From NCBI RefSeq assembly GCF_900090195.1, contig NZ_LT607803.1:3870229-3934228 (forward strand): a DNA stretch of 64,000 nt, written 5' to 3'. Positions 10,749 to 20,029 of the stretch are shown here, in pieces. This DNA comes from Variovorax sp. HW608 (lineage in GTDB: Bacteria > Pseudomonadota > Gammaproteobacteria > Burkholderiales > Burkholderiaceae_C). Each line of letters begins with the position of its first letter. Positions within the stretch are counted from its first letter, which is position 1. A model generated the notes under the pieces. The model saw only the letters and a list, made by a program, of their open reading frames with translations. It had not been told where the DNA came from and made no database searches. A program made the position numbers and the translations under genes.

Positions 10749-11426
10749 ATGGACAACAACATCGAATCTCCCGAGATCAAGCGCCGGTCACGCGGAAGGC
10801 CGAGCCCGGAGCAGGCCGTCGCACTGCGCGAATCCTTCCTCGCGGCGGCACTCGAATCCTTCCTCGAAAAGGGCTACGCAGCCACCAGCATCGAGGCGAT
10901 CGCCCGGGAGGCGGGCGTCGCCAAGATCACGATCTACCGGCAGTTCGACAACAAGGAAGCCCTGTTCCGCGAAGTGGTGCATCGCGCCGTGACCGGTGCC
11001 CGCGAGACCATGCAGGCCACGCTGGTGCGGCACGACCAGGACCAGCGGCAGGTGCTGCTGGATCTCATCGAGCGCATGTACCTGAGCGCGACCGAGCCGA
11101 AGACGCTCGCGCTCTTGCGTCTCGTGATCGCCGAGGCGGTGCGCTTTCCCGAACTCGCCAAGTCGCTCTACGCCGAAAACAGCTACGTGCTCGCGCCGGT
11201 GGTCGACTACCTCGCCGAGGCCCATCGCGCGGGAACGCTGCACGTGCCGCAGCCCGAACTTTCAGCGGTGCAGTTGTCGACCCTCGCTTTCGGCGGCGTG
11301 CGCTTCTTCATTTCGAAGCCCTTGGCCGGCCCGGAGGAACGCCGCGTCTGGGCCGAGGGCATCGCCGACCTGGTGCTGCAAGGCTGGGCACCCCGCCCCG
11401 CAGGGGCGCAGCAGCGCACCGACTAA
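10749..11426 (+). CDS. TetR/AcrR family transcriptional regulator
   Basis: A 225-residue regulator. The N-terminal helix-turn-helix has FLEKGYAATSIEAIAREAGV and AKITIYRQFDNKEALFREVV, the standard TetR pattern, after a basic arm (KRRSRGRPSPEQ). The C-terminal ligand domain resembles TetR C-terminal families with a YLSATEPKTLALLRLVIAEA helix. The ATG at 10749 is preferred because a purine-rich stretch precedes it; an ATG at 10731 overlaps the hemW stop and cannot be excluded. The downstream neighbour is a tRNA, so the target is not obvious. Confidence 0.88.
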   Translation: MDNNIESPEIKRRSRGRPSPEQAVALRESFLAAALESFLEKGYAATSIEAIAREAGVAKITIYRQFDNKEALFREVVHRAVTGARETMQATLVRHDQDQRQVLLDLIERMYLSATEPKTLALLRLVIAEAVRFPELAKSLYAENSYVLAPVVDYLAEAHRAGTLHVPQPELSAVQLSTLAFGGVRFFISKPLAGPEERRVWAEGIADLVLQGWAPRPAGAQQRTD

Positions 11427-11465
11427 AATCCCGCTTCTGTTCTTGTGCAACGCAAGGACAGCCGA

Positions 11466-11553
11466 GGAGAGTTGGGTGAGTGGTTTAAACCAGCAGTCTT
11501 GAAAACTGCCGACGAGCAATCGTCCGTGAGTTCGAATCTCACACTCTCCGCCA
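11466..11553 (+). tRNA. tRNA-Ser (anticodon UGA)
   Basis: An 88-base class II tRNA with encoded CCA. Acceptor GGAGAGT (11466-11472) pairs with ACTCTCC (11543-11549), and the discriminator is G. The anticodon stem-loop GCAGT-CTTGAAA-ACTGC gives UGA. A long variable arm (CGACGAGCAATCGTCCG) separates it from the T-arm. A TAAAAT element at 11424-11429, overlapping the end of the TetR gene, may be its -10. Confidence 0.95.
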
Positions 11554-11679
11554 ATGGGCCTTTCGGATCGATCTCGCCGCTTCGCGGAGCCCGGCATCTT
11601 GATCCTCGTCAATCTCCAGCGGGGTCGGGATGAAAAGAATCTCTTCTTTCCAACACCCGACATCGTCCGGAGGCCTCGA

Positions 11680-11892
11680 ATGCAACTGCTTCGTCGTATC
11701 GCCGCCGCCAATCGTCTGATGGAGCTCATCGGCACGGCCGAGGTGAAGCTCGCCGAGGAATACGAGCGCAAGGGCTGGGTCCGGGTCCGTCGCACGCGCA
11801 TGGTCAATTCCGGCGATCCCGACAGCTTCCAGACCGTCTACGCCGAGCTGACGGAGGACGGGTGGGAGGCGCTGCGGGAATGGGGCGGCTGA
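11680..11892 (+). CDS. Hypothetical protein (70 aa)
   Basis: A small soluble protein beginning MQLLRRIAAANRLMELI and ending EDGWEALREWGG. The ATG has a good CGGAGG ribosome-binding site six bases upstream. It is mixed alpha/beta in appearance, with a charged helix (AEVKLAEEYERKGWVRV) and no signal peptide. An upstream in-frame ATG at 11554 would start right at the tRNA-Ser end and lacks a ribosome site. I recognise no family; the composition and start signal make it a plausible gene. Confidence 0.55.
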   Translation: MQLLRRIAAANRLMELIGTAEVKLAEEYERKGWVRVRRTRMVNSGDPDSFQTVYAELTEDGWEALREWGG

Positions 11893-12031
11893 GCTGCCGT
11901 CTCGATTGCAGTTGAAAAAGTTTGCAAGATTGCCGCGGCTCCGTCTGGGCGTCTCCTCCATCGGAAGACTTGGCAAACATCGTGGAGCGCGCCAAACTGC
12001 GCGCGGTTCCCACCTGAGCAAGGAGCAGTTC

Positions 12032-12397
12032 GTGAAAAGATCCATTCTTCACATCGCATCGAGGGCTCTGGTCGCAGGCGGTACGGCCATGCTGGCGGCG
12101 AGCGCTTTCGCCCAGGCTACCGTCACTTGCGAGGACCCGCGCGTCGACCGGACGGCCTGCTATCGCGAGGCGGCAGCGGCCCAGGAAGCCAAGCGGCAAG
12201 GCCGCCTGAACAGTCCCGGTGGATACGACGAGAACGCGTTGAAGCGTTGCCAGAGCCACCCCCCCGGCAAGGCACGCACGGCCTGCGAAAAGCGCGTGAC
12301 GGGTGCCGGCAACACGACGGTCACCGGCAGCGTCAAGGGCGGAGGCAAGATGCGCCGCAACGAAATGCCGATGCACCAGGAACCGCAGAAGAACTGA
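12032..12397 (+). CDS. Predicted periplasmic protein, Cys-containing (121 aa)
   Basis: A GTG-started frame with AAGGAG just upstream. It has a typical Sec signal peptide: a KRS N-region, a hydrophobic core (ALVAGGTAMLAASAFA) and a likely cut after AFA-QA. The mature part has four cysteines in CEDPR, ACYREAA, RCQSH and ACEKRV, so one or two disulfides are likely. A glycine-rich C-terminus follows. No named family was recognised. It is followed by two further small secreted proteins on the same strand. Confidence 0.68.
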   Translation: MKRSILHIASRALVAGGTAMLAASAFAQATVTCEDPRVDRTACYREAAAAQEAKRQGRLNSPGGYDENALKRCQSHPPGKARTACEKRVTGAGNTTVTGSVKGGGKMRRNEMPMHQEPQKN

Positions 12398-12418
12398 GCG
12401 ACCGTCGGGAGGACGTCC

Positions 12419-12793
12419 ATGTCGGGAGCGATCATCCGGCCGATGCTCGTCGCCGCGTCATTGGTGCTGCCGCTGTCGGCGATGGCCTTCAATACCGCCA
12501 CCACGCGGTCGCTCAATGTCCGTGCCGGGCCCGGGACTTCGTTCCGCGTCGTCACGGTGCTTCCTGCGCGCACCTCGGTGTGGGTGGATCGATGCACGAA
12601 CGGGTGGCAGTGGTGTGAAATTTCGGCGCGGCGCAGCGGGCGCGGCTGGGTCGACGCTCGCTTCCTTCATCCGTCCGTTCGTGGCAGGGTCCCGATCGTG
12701 AATGACCGAAGACGCCCGGGTGGTCCCCCGAGCCCTGGTCCATGGCCGCAGCGACCGGTTGGGCAGCCCACCGGCCCTACGCCCGGAACCTGA
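12419..12793 (+). CDS. Secreted bacterial SH3 domain protein
   Basis: A 124-residue protein with an N-terminal signal peptide (PMLVAASLVLPLSAMA) and one SH3b domain: TTRSLNVRAGPGTSFRVV, then the WVDRCTNGWQWCEI strand and RGWVDARFL, the usual ending. The C-terminus is rich in proline, glycine and arginine and looks disordered. Such proteins often bind peptidoglycan in the periplasm; binding here is inferred from the domain. Two cysteines flank the NGWQW segment and may form a disulfide. A terminator follows at 12820. Confidence 0.82.
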   Translation: MSGAIIRPMLVAASLVLPLSAMAFNTATTRSLNVRAGPGTSFRVVTVLPARTSVWVDRCTNGWQWCEISARRSGRGWVDARFLHPSVRGRVPIVNDRRRPGGPPSPGPWPQRPVGQPTGPTPGT

Positions 12794-12819
12794 TGGGCAG
12801 GGCCTCCAGGAATCACACC

Positions 12820-12842
12820 AGGCCGCCGAGTGCGGCCTTTTT
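12820..12842 (+). terminator. Rho-independent terminator
   Basis: Stem AGGCCGC/GCGGCCT with the loop CGAGT, followed by a T run. It ends the transcript of the SH3 protein gene. Confidence 0.85.
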
Positions 12843-12925
12843 CACGATCGGGCAAACCATCGCAAAAAACCTGCGGACGCATCGGGCGCTTTCGTTAACA
12901 TGTCGTAACAAACACGAAGGCGACT

Positions 12926-13228
12926 ATGCGATCCACGGTTCCGCACGTTTTCCAGGCCGCGCTCGTTCTCGCGCTGGGCATCACCAGCGTCTCGGCCTTG
13001 GCGGAAATCCACCGCTGCAAGGATGACAAGGGACAGACGGTTCTTTCCGACCGCCCCTGCGGCGCGGCATTCAGTGGCGATCCCCTGCGTTCGAGCGCGC
13101 CCGGCACCGGAGTCGATCGCGTGACTGCGGCGGAAATGCGCACCGGCCGCACCGGCGACGCCGCCGCGCAGTATTCGGCCATGGCGGACCACGCTTCGCG
13201 CTCCTCCAGAAAGCCTTCGGAGCGCTGA
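12926..13228 (+). CDS. DUF4124 domain secreted protein
   Basis: A 100-residue protein with a signal peptide (AALVLALGITSVSALA) followed directly by EIHRCKDDKGQTVLSDRPC, the DUF4124 signature in which a cysteine pair frames a short beta strand. The rest is hydrophilic and Ser/Arg-rich. The function of DUF4124 is unknown; the location is expected to be periplasmic. It stands alone between a terminator and the HU gene. Confidence 0.75.
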   Translation: MRSTVPHVFQAALVLALGITSVSALAEIHRCKDDKGQTVLSDRPCGAAFSGDPLRSSAPGTGVDRVTAAEMRTGRTGDAAAQYSAMADHASRSSRKPSER

Positions 13229-13335
13229 GCCGGCGGGGGCGCTTGCGCGCTGCCCTATACTCCGCGCCGCTTGCAGCTTGTGTCGAATGCTGCGCCGCCA
13301 TCGGCAACATGGCGTATTCAATCAAAGGAAACTCA

Positions 13336-13713
13336 GTGAACCGTATCGAACTGGTCGAAAAGATCGCAACCGCCCACAACGTCAGCAAGGCCGAGGCCGC
13401 CCGCATCCTGGAAACGGTGACGGACTCCATCATTGCCGCAGTGAAGAAGGGCGACCCGGTTCAGCTCATCGGCTTCGGCACCTTCAAGCAAGTGGCCCGC
13501 GCCGCTCGCACCGGCTTCAACCCGCAAGCCGGCGCCAAGATCAAGATCGCTGCCCAGAAGGTGCCCAAGTTCGTGCCGGGCGCAGCGTTCAAGGCTGCGA
13601 TCGATCCGAAGGCCGCCAAGCGCAAGGCCGAGAAGGCTGCGGCCAAGCCCGCTGCCAAGAAGGCCGCACCTGCGAAGAAGGCTGCCGCTCCAGCCAAGAA
13701 GGCGAAGAAGTAA
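13336..13713 (+). CDS. HU-family DNA-binding protein with lysine/alanine-rich tail
   Basis: A 125-residue nucleoid protein. Residues 1-90 are a complete HU/IHF fold: NRIELVEKIATAHNVSKAEA, the LIGFGTFKQVARAARTGFNP strand pair, and KVPKFVPGAAFKAAI. The last 30 or so residues repeat PAAKK/PAKKA motifs like eukaryotic histone H1 tails. The GTG start is chosen because AAAGGAA lies 7-12 bases upstream and it aligns with HU N-termini. HU bends DNA non-specifically, and the tail probably adds non-specific binding. A terminator follows directly, so it looks monocistronic. Confidence 0.92.
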   Translation: MNRIELVEKIATAHNVSKAEAARILETVTDSIIAAVKKGDPVQLIGFGTFKQVARAARTGFNPQAGAKIKIAAQKVPKFVPGAAFKAAIDPKAAKRKAEKAAAKPAAKKAAPAKKAAAPAKKAKK

Positions 13714-13745
13714 TTCGCTGCAGCCCGCGGGCTGCAACCCACGAC

Positions 13746-13770
13746 AACGGCCCTTCGGGGCCGTTTTCTT
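13746..13770 (+). terminator. Rho-independent terminator of the HU gene
   Basis: A perfect stem AACGGCCC/GGGCCGTT with a TTCG tetraloop, then TTCTT. It separates the HU gene from the convergent metal ATPase gene. Confidence 0.88.
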
Positions 13771-13773
13771 GTT

Positions 13774-16014
13774 TCAGCGCCCGGCGCCGCGCAACAGCCG
13801 CAGGCCGTTGCCCACCACCAGCAGGCTCGCGCCCATGTCCGCGAACACGGCCATCCACATGGTCGCGCTGCCGAACACCGCGAGCACGAAGAACACCGCC
13901 TTGATCGCGAGCGCGAGTCCGATGTTCTGCCACAGCACCGCATGTGTGCGGCGCGACAGGCGGATCGTTTCCGCGATGCGGCCGAGCCGGTCGTTCATGA
14001 TCACCACGTCGGCCGCTTCCATCGCGGTGTCGGTGCCGGCCGCGCCCATCGCGAAGCCGATGTCGGCCTGTGCCAGTGCGGGCGCGTCGTTGATGCCGTC
14101 GCCGGCCATGGCGGCCGCGCCGTAGCGCTCGCGCATCTGGCGGATCGCGCCCTGCTTGTCCTGCGGCAGCAGGCCGCCGCGCGCGTCGGCGATGCCCGCC
14201 TCGCGCGCGACGGCCTGCACAGTGGCCTCGTTGTCGCCGGAGAGCATGACGGGCGCGACGCCGAGCGCCTGGAGCTGCGAGATGGCGCTCGCCGCATCCG
14301 GCCGCAGCGTGTCGGCGACCGCGAAGAGGCCGAGCACGCCGCGTTCGTCCGCCAGGAGCGTCACGGTGCGCCCCTGCGCTTCGTGCGCGGCGAGTTCCGC
14401 TTCGAGCTTCGCATCGGTCTGGCCGCGTTCCCTCATGAGCCGGTGGTTGCCGAACACCAATGCTTCGCCCCGGACCGTGCCGGCGACCCCGCGGCCAGGC
14501 AGTGCGGAGAAGCCATCGACTTCGACGGCGCCGATTTCCAGACCCTCGGCAATGGCCTTCGAAACCGGATGGTCCGAGCGCGCGGCCAGTGATTTCGCGA
14601 GCTGCAACGCGCCGGCTTCGTCCGCCTGCATGGCGCCCCACGCCCTGAACGCCACGAGCTTCGGCTCGCCTTCAGTGACGGTTCCGGTCTTGTCCAGCGC
14701 GACCGCCTTGAGCAGGCGCGCGTCTTCGAGATAGGTGCCGCCCTTGATCAGGATGCCCCGGCGCGCGGCGGCCGCGAGGCCGCTCACGATCGTCACCGGC
14801 GTCGAGATCACCAGCGCGCACGGACAGGCGATCACCAGCAGCACCAGTGCCTTGTAGATCGACGCCAGCCATTCCCAGCCGAGGACGAGCGGCGGCAGGA
14901 CCGCCACCGCCACGGCCAGCACGAAGACCACCGGCGTGTAGATGGCCGCGAAGCGGTCCACGAAGCGCTGCGTCGGTGCGCGCGAGCCCTGTGCTTCCTC
15001 GACTGCATGGATGATGCGTGCCAGCGTGGTGTCGTTGGCGCCCGCCGTGACGCGGAACTCGATCTCGCCGTGCTCGTTGACCGTGCCGGCGAAGACGGTG
15101 TCGCCGGGCTCCTTGTCGACCGGGATGCTTTCGCCGGTGACCGGGGACTGGTTGATGCTGCTGCTGCCCCTGGTGACCACGCCATCGAGCGCCAGCCGTT
15201 CACCAGGCCGCACGCGGGCGATGGCGCCGATCGCGATGGACACGGCCGGCATTCGCTGCCACGTTCCATCCGCCTGCTGCACGTCGGCATCGCTGGGTGC
15301 CAGATCGACCAGCGCCTTGATCGCGTTGCGCGCCCGGTCCACCGCGCGGGCTTCGATCAGCTCGGCGATCGCGTACAGCGCCATCACCATCGCCGCTTCG
15401 GGCCATTGGCCGATGACGAAAGCGCCCGTCACCGCCACCGACATCAGCGCGTTGATGTTGAGCCGGCCCTTGCGCAGCGCTTGCAGGCCCTTGGCGTAGG
15501 TCTCGAGGCCTGCGAGCCCGATCGCGACGGCCGCGATCGCCATGCCGAAGGCTCTCCACGCCATCGTGTCGGGCGCAAAGTAGGAGACGCCCTCGGCCGC
15601 CAGGGCCAGCGCGAGCGCGGCGGCGAGGCGCAGGTAGCCGCTGGCCTGTCCGTGGTCGTGCGCATGTTCGCCCTTGCCCTGCGCCGGCGATGCGGCCAGC
15701 GCAGAGGGCGCGAATCCGGCCTTGCGGATGGCGTCCAGCGCGAGCGCGATCGCGCCCGGGGTGCCGTCGATCCTCAGCGTGCGCTGGCCGAGCTGGAAGT
15801 GCAGTCCGCGGATGCCGGCGATCGGCTCGACCGCGCGGCGGATCTCGGATTCCTCCGCACTGCAATCCATGGTCGGAATGCGAAAGGTGTTGTCCGCGAT
15901 GGGCCCCGCGGTGGCGGCGGGTTCGTGGGCGTGATCGGCCGCGCAGCAATGGGCATGTGCGCCGTGGGCGCCGTGCGCGCCGCCGACCGGTGTTTCTGGG
16001 GAGCTTCTGGCCAT
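13774..16014 (-). CDS. cadA: Zn/Cd/Pb-exporting P1B-type ATPase
   Basis: A 746-residue metal pump. An N-terminal His/Cys-rich stretch (HGAHGAHAHCCAADHAHE) precedes one heavy-metal-associated domain whose motif is MDCSAEE (C51), the DCxxE form seen in Zn/Cd/Pb pumps rather than the CxxC of copper pumps. A second His cluster (HAHDHG) follows. Membrane helices frame the CPC motif ACPCALV (C397, C399). The phosphorylated aspartate is D441 in DKTGT, and GDGINDAPAL is near the end. The CPC and DCxxE pattern favours Zn2+, Cd2+ and Pb2+ efflux. No MerR-type regulator is adjacent. Confidence 0.92.
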   Translation of the reverse strand: MARSSPETPVGGAHGAHGAHAHCCAADHAHEPAATAGPIADNTFRIPTMDCSAEESEIRRAVEPIAGIRGLHFQLGQRTLRIDGTPGAIALALDAIRKAGFAPSALAASPAQGKGEHAHDHGQASGYLRLAAALALALAAEGVSYFAPDTMAWRAFGMAIAAVAIGLAGLETYAKGLQALRKGRLNINALMSVAVTGAFVIGQWPEAAMVMALYAIAELIEARAVDRARNAIKALVDLAPSDADVQQADGTWQRMPAVSIAIGAIARVRPGERLALDGVVTRGSSSINQSPVTGESIPVDKEPGDTVFAGTVNEHGEIEFRVTAGANDTTLARIIHAVEEAQGSRAPTQRFVDRFAAIYTPVVFVLAVAVAVLPPLVLGWEWLASIYKALVLLVIACPCALVISTPVTIVSGLAAAARRGILIKGGTYLEDARLLKAVALDKTGTVTEGEPKLVAFRAWGAMQADEAGALQLAKSLAARSDHPVSKAIAEGLEIGAVEVDGFSALPGRGVAGTVRGEALVFGNHRLMRERGQTDAKLEAELAAHEAQGRTVTLLADERGVLGLFAVADTLRPDAASAISQLQALGVAPVMLSGDNEATVQAVAREAGIADARGGLLPQDKQGAIRQMRERYGAAAMAGDGINDAPALAQADIGFAMGAAGTDTAMEAADVVIMNDRLGRIAETIRLSRRTHAVLWQNIGLALAIKAVFFVLAVFGSATMWMAVFADMGASLLVVGNGLRLLRGAGR

Positions 16015-16053
16015 GCCGCCATTGGAAACCCTGAAGTGACTACAAGGTCAAGC

Positions 16054-16308
16054 TCAGAAGTCGGTGCTGTGCAGGCAGATCGCCTCGTTCGGGTTCGCGC
16101 GGTAGCGCGCCGTCGCAAGGGCGTCGATCGAATCCGCATTGAGCGCGTAGGCCTGGACCAGATCCTTCTGGCCCTCCGGCGCATGGAAGCGTTTGTGCAG
16201 TGCCTCCTCGTCGATCCGCGCAATGATGCGCGCACCGTCGTAGCCATCCGGGTAGATGGCGAACTGAACGCTGCCGACCGCGGGGAGGAAGATAGCTTCG
16301 GAAGCCAT
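16054..16308 (-). CDS. DUF1488-like small protein (84 aa)
   Basis: A short cytoplasmic protein beginning MASEAIFLPAVGSVQF and ending NEAICLHSTDF. The middle (ARIIARIDEEALHKRF) and the terminal DF resemble DUF1488 proteins, which end in a strand and DF. The ATG at 16308 is preferred; an in-frame ATG at 16338 has no better ribosome site. It lies 39 bases upstream of the metal ATPase start on the same strand, so the two could be co-transcribed. The function is unknown. Confidence 0.68.
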   Translation of the reverse strand: MASEAIFLPAVGSVQFAIYPDGYDGARIIARIDEEALHKRFHAPEGQKDLVQAYALNADSIDALATARYRANPNEAICLHSTDF

Positions 16309-16437
16309 GATGGATCTCGACTTGCTGACTCGTTTCAAAGAGTGTCTGGCGTAACTGCAACGCCGAACATAGGTCCTTTGTCCTATGTCCCCTCAGCAAG
16401 TTGCGGACCATTTCACGGTCCGCCGGGCCATCGTGTT
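16309..16437. other. Intergenic stretch with inverted repeats
   Basis: Between ureG and the DUF1488-like gene, both leftward. It contains ACATAGG/CCTATGT arms around an eight-base spacer (about 16368-16389) and a GCGGACC/GGTCCGC stem (about 16403-16423) just past the ureG stop. The second could help end the urease accessory transcript but has no T run on either strand. The first sits where a promoter or operator for the DUF1488-like gene would be. Confidence 0.35.
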
Positions 16438-17088
16438 TCAGTGCGCCGCGAGCATGCCGCGGTCTTCGATGAAGGCGACGACTTCGGCGAGTCCGGAGAG
16501 CGTCTTGAGGTTGGTCATGACGAAAGGCCGCTCCTTGCGCATGCGCCTGGTGTCGGCTTCCATCACGCCCAGGTCGGCACCGACGTAGGGCGCCAGGTCG
16601 GTCTTGTTGATCACGAAGAGGTCGCTCTTGGTGATGCCCGGGCCGCCCTTGCGCGGGATCTTCTCGCCGGCGGCGACGTCGATCACGTAGATCGTGAGGT
16701 CCGACAGTTCGGGGCTGAAGGTGGCGGCCAGGTTGTCGCCGCCCGACTCGACGAACACCACGTCGGCGTCGGGGAACTCATCGAGCATCCGGTCGATGGC
16801 TTCGAGGTTGATCGATGCGTCCTCGCGGATCGCGGTGTGCGGGCAGCCGCCGGTTTCCACGCCCATGATGCGCTCGGCGGGCAAGGCGCCGGCGACGGTC
16901 AGCAGGCGCTGGTCTTCCTTGGTGTAGATGTCGTTGGTGATGGCGACGAGGTCGTATTTGTCGCGCATCGTCTTGCAGAGCATCTCCAGGAGCGTGGTCT
17001 TGCCCGAGCCGACCGGGCCGCCGATGCCCACGCGCAGCGGCGGCAGCTTCTTGGTGCGGCGGGGAATGTGGTGAAGGGCGGAGGACAT
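16438..17088 (-). CDS. ureG: Urease accessory GTPase UreG
   Basis: A 216-residue SIMIBI GTPase that delivers nickel to apo-urease with UreE, UreF and UreD. The P-loop GPVGSGKT is at residues 24-31, the metal-binding GGCPHTAIR motif contains the conserved Cys-Pro-His, ESGGDNL follows, and [10 protein letters not shown] provides guanine recognition. Length is standard. The start lies 5 bases after the ureF stop. It ends the leftward ureEFG block. Confidence 0.97.
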   Translation of the reverse strand: MSSALHHIPRRTKKLPPLRVGIGGPVGSGKTTLLEMLCKTMRDKYDLVAITNDIYTKEDQRLLTVAGALPAERIMGVETGGCPHTAIREDASINLEAIDRMLDEFPDADVVFVESGGDNLAATFSPELSDLTIYVIDVAAGEKIPRKGGPGITKSDLFVINKTDLAPYVGADLGVMEADTRRMRKERPFVMTNLKTLSGLAEVVAFIEDRGMLAAH

Positions 17089-17093
17089 GGTGT

Positions 17094-17780
17094 TCAGCTT
17101 CTGAAGAGTCGGGAGTACTGGGTTTCGTGGCGTGACGAGAGGACCGCCAGCATGGGTGAAAAGGCCTGCCGCTCGTCATCCGACAGTGTGAGCGCATGCC
17201 GGACGGCCGTGGGGATTTCCGCTGCGAGCCGCGCCAGCATGCGCTGCCCGGCGCTCTGGCCGAGCGGCACGGCCTTGACCGCCGCGGCGGTCATGTTCTC
17301 GGCCCAGCCGAAGGCGAATGCGAGGCAGGCATCGTGGGCGCTGGCCTGGGTGCGGCTGGCGGCGAATGCGAAGGCAACGGGATAGCTCGCCGGCAGCTTG
17401 TCGAAGAGCTGCGCTGCATCGCCATGATGCAGCTTGAGCCATTCGACGAAGGAGCGGCCCATCTGCTGGGTCTGCAGGAGGAATTCGGAAGACTCGCGCG
17501 TCTCCAGCACCCAGTCGTTGAGCGCCGCGATGCGCGAATGATCGCTGCTGCGCCACGCGGGAACGGCCTGCGCCACCACCGCGAGATCGGCGCGCGCGAG
17601 GCTCAGGTGGAGCTGATCGGCCAGCCAGTCGGCGGCCCGCTGCTCGCTGCCGATGCCGGCCCACTCGATGGCCGATTCGAGCCCCTCGGAATACGAGAAG
17701 CCGCCGACGGGCAGCGCCGGCGAGGCGAGCCAGATCAGCTGCAGCAGGCTTGCGGCGGGGAGGGCCGTCGCTTCATCCAT
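17094..17780 (-). CDS. ureF: Urease accessory protein UreF
   Basis: A 228-residue all-helical protein. The signature [21 protein letters not shown] lies near the N-terminus, and [10 protein letters not shown] and [16 protein letters not shown] lie further on. UreF bridges UreG and UreD in the urease activation complex and gates GTP hydrolysis. The ATG at 17780 overlaps the ureE stop by one base (TGATG), so the two are translationally coupled. Confidence 0.95.
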   Translation of the reverse strand: MDEATALPAASLLQLIWLASPALPVGGFSYSEGLESAIEWAGIGSEQRAADWLADQLHLSLARADLAVVAQAVPAWRSSDHSRIAALNDWVLETRESSEFLLQTQQMGRSFVEWLKLHHGDAAQLFDKLPASYPVAFAFAASRTQASAHDACLAFAFGWAENMTAAAVKAVPLGQSAGQRMLARLAAEIPTAVRHALTLSDDERQAFSPMLAVLSSRHETQYSRLFRS

Positions 17781-18358
17781 CAATGCGAGTGGCCGTGCGA
17801 ATGGTCGTGGCCATGGCCGTGCGCGTGCGAGCCCGAATACGCATCCGGATGCAGCACCGGTCCCACGGGCGCGGAGCCATGGGAGTGGCCGTGGCCGGCG
17901 CCGTGCGCGCCGTAGGCACCGCCCTCGGGCTCGAAGGCTTCCTCGGCCTCGCGCACGATCAGGTGCATCGAACGCAGCATCCCGGCCAGCACGTGATCGG
18001 GCTCGATCTTGAGGTGGTCGGGCTTCAGTTCGATCGGCACATGCCGGTTGCCGAGGTGATAGGCCGCGCGCAGCAGGTCGAAGGGCGTGCCGTGGTCGGC
18101 GCAATGCGTGATGACGAGCACCGGCTGGCGCGCAGCGACGACCTTGATCAGCGAGCCGTCTTCCGCCACCAGCACGTCGCCGCCGCGGGCCACCGTGCCG
18201 CGCGGCAGGAAGATGCCCAGCTTGCGGCCGTTGGAGTCGGTGGCGTCGAAGCGGCTCTTCTGGCGCACGTCCCAGTCCAGTTCGAGGGTGGCGGCGCGCC
18301 GCACGAGGACGGAAGCCAGGCCGCGGCCTTGGGGCATGAGTTTGTTGACGTGGAGCAT
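17780..18358 (-). CDS. ureE: Urease accessory nickel metallochaperone UreE
   Basis: A 192-residue nickel carrier. The N-terminal domain includes [23 protein letters not shown], and the metal-binding domain includes [11 protein letters not shown], in which the second histidine is the conserved dimer-interface ligand. The C-terminus is a long His/Gly tail ([25 protein letters not shown]) able to hold several Ni2+. The ATG at 18358 is preferred over an in-frame TTG at 18379. It is the first gene of the leftward ureEFG row and is divergent from the sugar ABC transporter. Confidence 0.95.
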   Translation of the reverse strand: MLHVNKLMPQGRGLASVLVRRAATLELDWDVRQKSRFDATDSNGRKLGIFLPRGTVARGGDVLVAEDGSLIKVVAARQPVLVITHCADHGTPFDLLRAAYHLGNRHVPIELKPDHLKIEPDHVLAGMLRSMHLIVREAEEAFEPEGGAYGAHGAGHGHSHGSAPVGPVLHPDAYSGSHAHGHGHDHSHGHSH

Positions 18359-18401
18359 GGGAGTCTGGCGAGGTTGCAACGATGGTTATAACCCGCGGCC
18401 A

Positions 18402-18415
18402 GGAAAGAGCTTTCC
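18402..18415. promoter_or_regulatory. Possible operator between ureE and the sugar ABC operon
   Basis: The palindrome GGAAAG-AG-CTTTCC lies between the divergent starts of ureE (18358) and the ABC ATPase (18482). Its position fits a regulator site, but which gene it would serve and what protein would bind cannot be read from the sequence. Confidence 0.35.
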
Positions 18416-18481
18416 AGGTCCGTCGGATTCTCGTTTTCACTGGTAAGGCCAATCCGGGGGAATGGGACACTGGAACGACCC

Positions 18482-20029
18482 ATGGCATCGCAGCCCATCG
18501 TCCAGATCCGAGGCCTTTGCAAGTCCTTTGCCGGCGTGCGCGCGCTCGACAACGCGCAGTTCGAACTGCTGCCCGGCGAGGTCCATGCGCTGATGGGGGA
18601 AAACGGTGCCGGCAAGTCCACGCTGATGAAGGTGCTGGCCGGCGTCTACCCGAAGGATGCCGGCGAGATCGTCTTCGACGGCCAGCCGGTCGACATCGCC
18701 AGCCCGCGCGCGGCGCTGGCCCTGGGCATCGGCATCATCCATCAGGAACTGAACCTGATGAACCACCTGAGCGCGGCGCAGAACATCTTCATCGGGCGCG
18801 AGCCTCGCCGGGGCCTCGGACTCTTCGTGGACGAAGCCGCGATGCGCCGCGATGCGCAGGCGGTCTTCGAGCGCATCAACCTGCGGCTCGACCCGGACAC
18901 CCCGGTGGGCGAGCTCACCGTGGCCCGGCAGCAGATGGTGGAGATCGCCAAGGCGCTCACCTTCCATTCGCGCGTGCTCATCATGGACGAGCCCACCGCC
19001 GCGCTGAACGACCAGGAAGTGGCCGATCTGTTCCGCGTGGTGCGTCAACTCAAGGCCGAGGGGGTGGCGATCGTCTACATCTCGCACCGGATGGACGAGC
19101 TGCAGCACATCGCCGACCGCGTGACCGTGATGCGCGACGGCCAGTACATCGCCACCCGGCCCATGGCCTCGACTCCGATGGAAGCGCTGATCGCCATGAT
19201 GGTCGGTCGCCAGCTCGCGCAGATGCATGCCGACCTGCCCGACACCTCCGGCAATCCGGTGGTGCTGGAGGCGCGGGGAATCACCCGCGGCGACGCCGTG
19301 CGCGATGCCAGCTTCGTGCTCCGGCGGGGAGAAATCCTCGGCTTCGCGGGCCTGATGGGCGCGGGCCGCACCGAGCTGGCACGGGCGGTGTTCGGCGCCG
19401 ACCCCATCGATGCCGGCGAAGTCCGCGTGCACGGCCGGAAGGTGTCGATCCGCTCGCCGGGCGACGCGGTCGCGCACGGCATCGGCTACCTCTCCGAGGA
19501 CCGCAAGCAGCTGGGGCTGGCGGTGGGGTTGGACGTGGAGAGCAACATTGCGCTGGCCAGCATGCGCAAGTTCCTCAGGCTGGGATTCTTCGTCGACCGC
19601 GCGGCGCTCGAGGCCACCGGGGAGCGCTATGTGCGGCAGCTGCAGATCAAGACGCCCTCGGTCCACCAGCCGGTGCGCCTGCTCTCGGGAGGCAACCAGC
19701 AGAAGATCGTGGTGGCCAAGTGGCTGCTGCGCGACTGCGGCGTGCTCTTCTTCGACGAGCCCACGCGCGGCATCGATGTCGGCGCCAAGGCCGAGATCTA
19801 CCGGCTGCTGCACGCGCTGGCCGAGGAAGGCAAGGCCATCGTGATCATTTCCTCCGAGCTGCCGGAGATCCTGCGCGTGTGCCATCGTGTGCTCGTGATG
19901 TGCGAAGGCCGGATCACCGGCGAACTCGCCGCGCACGAGGCCACGCAGGAAAAGATCATGCATCTCGCGACCCGGCGCGAGGGCGCCGCCGCCAGCGACC
20001 GACAGCGACTGGAGAGCCCCATTTCATGA
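18482..20029 (+). CDS. Sugar ABC transporter ATP-binding protein (RbsA/MglA type)
   Basis: A 515-residue protein with two fused ABC domains, the layout of ribose/galactose/rhamnose importers. The first has Walker [10 protein letters not shown] (39-47), an HQELNL Q-loop and [10 protein letters not shown]. The second has the degenerate Walker [10 protein letters not shown], then [15 protein letters not shown] (an intact signature) and [13 protein letters not shown]. The stop overlaps the permease ATG (ATGA). The downstream L-rhamnose mutarotase suggests a 6-deoxy-sugar substrate such as rhamnose or fucose; that is inferred from context. Confidence 0.93.
   Translation: MASQPIVQIRGLCKSFAGVRALDNAQFELLPGEVHALMGENGAGKSTLMKVLAGVYPKDAGEIVFDGQPVDIASPRAALALGIGIIHQELNLMNHLSAAQNIFIGREPRRGLGLFVDEAAMRRDAQAVFERINLRLDPDTPVGELTVARQQMVEIAKALTFHSRVLIMDEPTAALNDQEVADLFRVVRQLKAEGVAIVYISHRMDELQHIADRVTVMRDGQYIATRPMASTPMEALIAMMVGRQLAQMHADLPDTSGNPVVLEARGITRGDAVRDASFVLRRGEILGFAGLMGAGRTELARAVFGADPIDAGEVRVHGRKVSIRSPGDAVAHGIGYLSEDRKQLGLAVGLDVESNIALASMRKFLRLGFFVDRAALEATGERYVRQLQIKTPSVHQPVRLLSGGNQQKIVVAKWLLRDCGVLFFDEPTRGIDVGAKAEIYRLLHALAEEGKAIVIISSELPEILRVCHRVLVMCEGRITGELAAHEATQEKIMHLATRREGAAASDRQRLESPIS

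Noticed and set aside
13256..13261. TATACT as a promoter -10 for the HU gene
   Set aside because: No acceptable -35 at 16-18 bases upstream and no extended -10, so it is not called.
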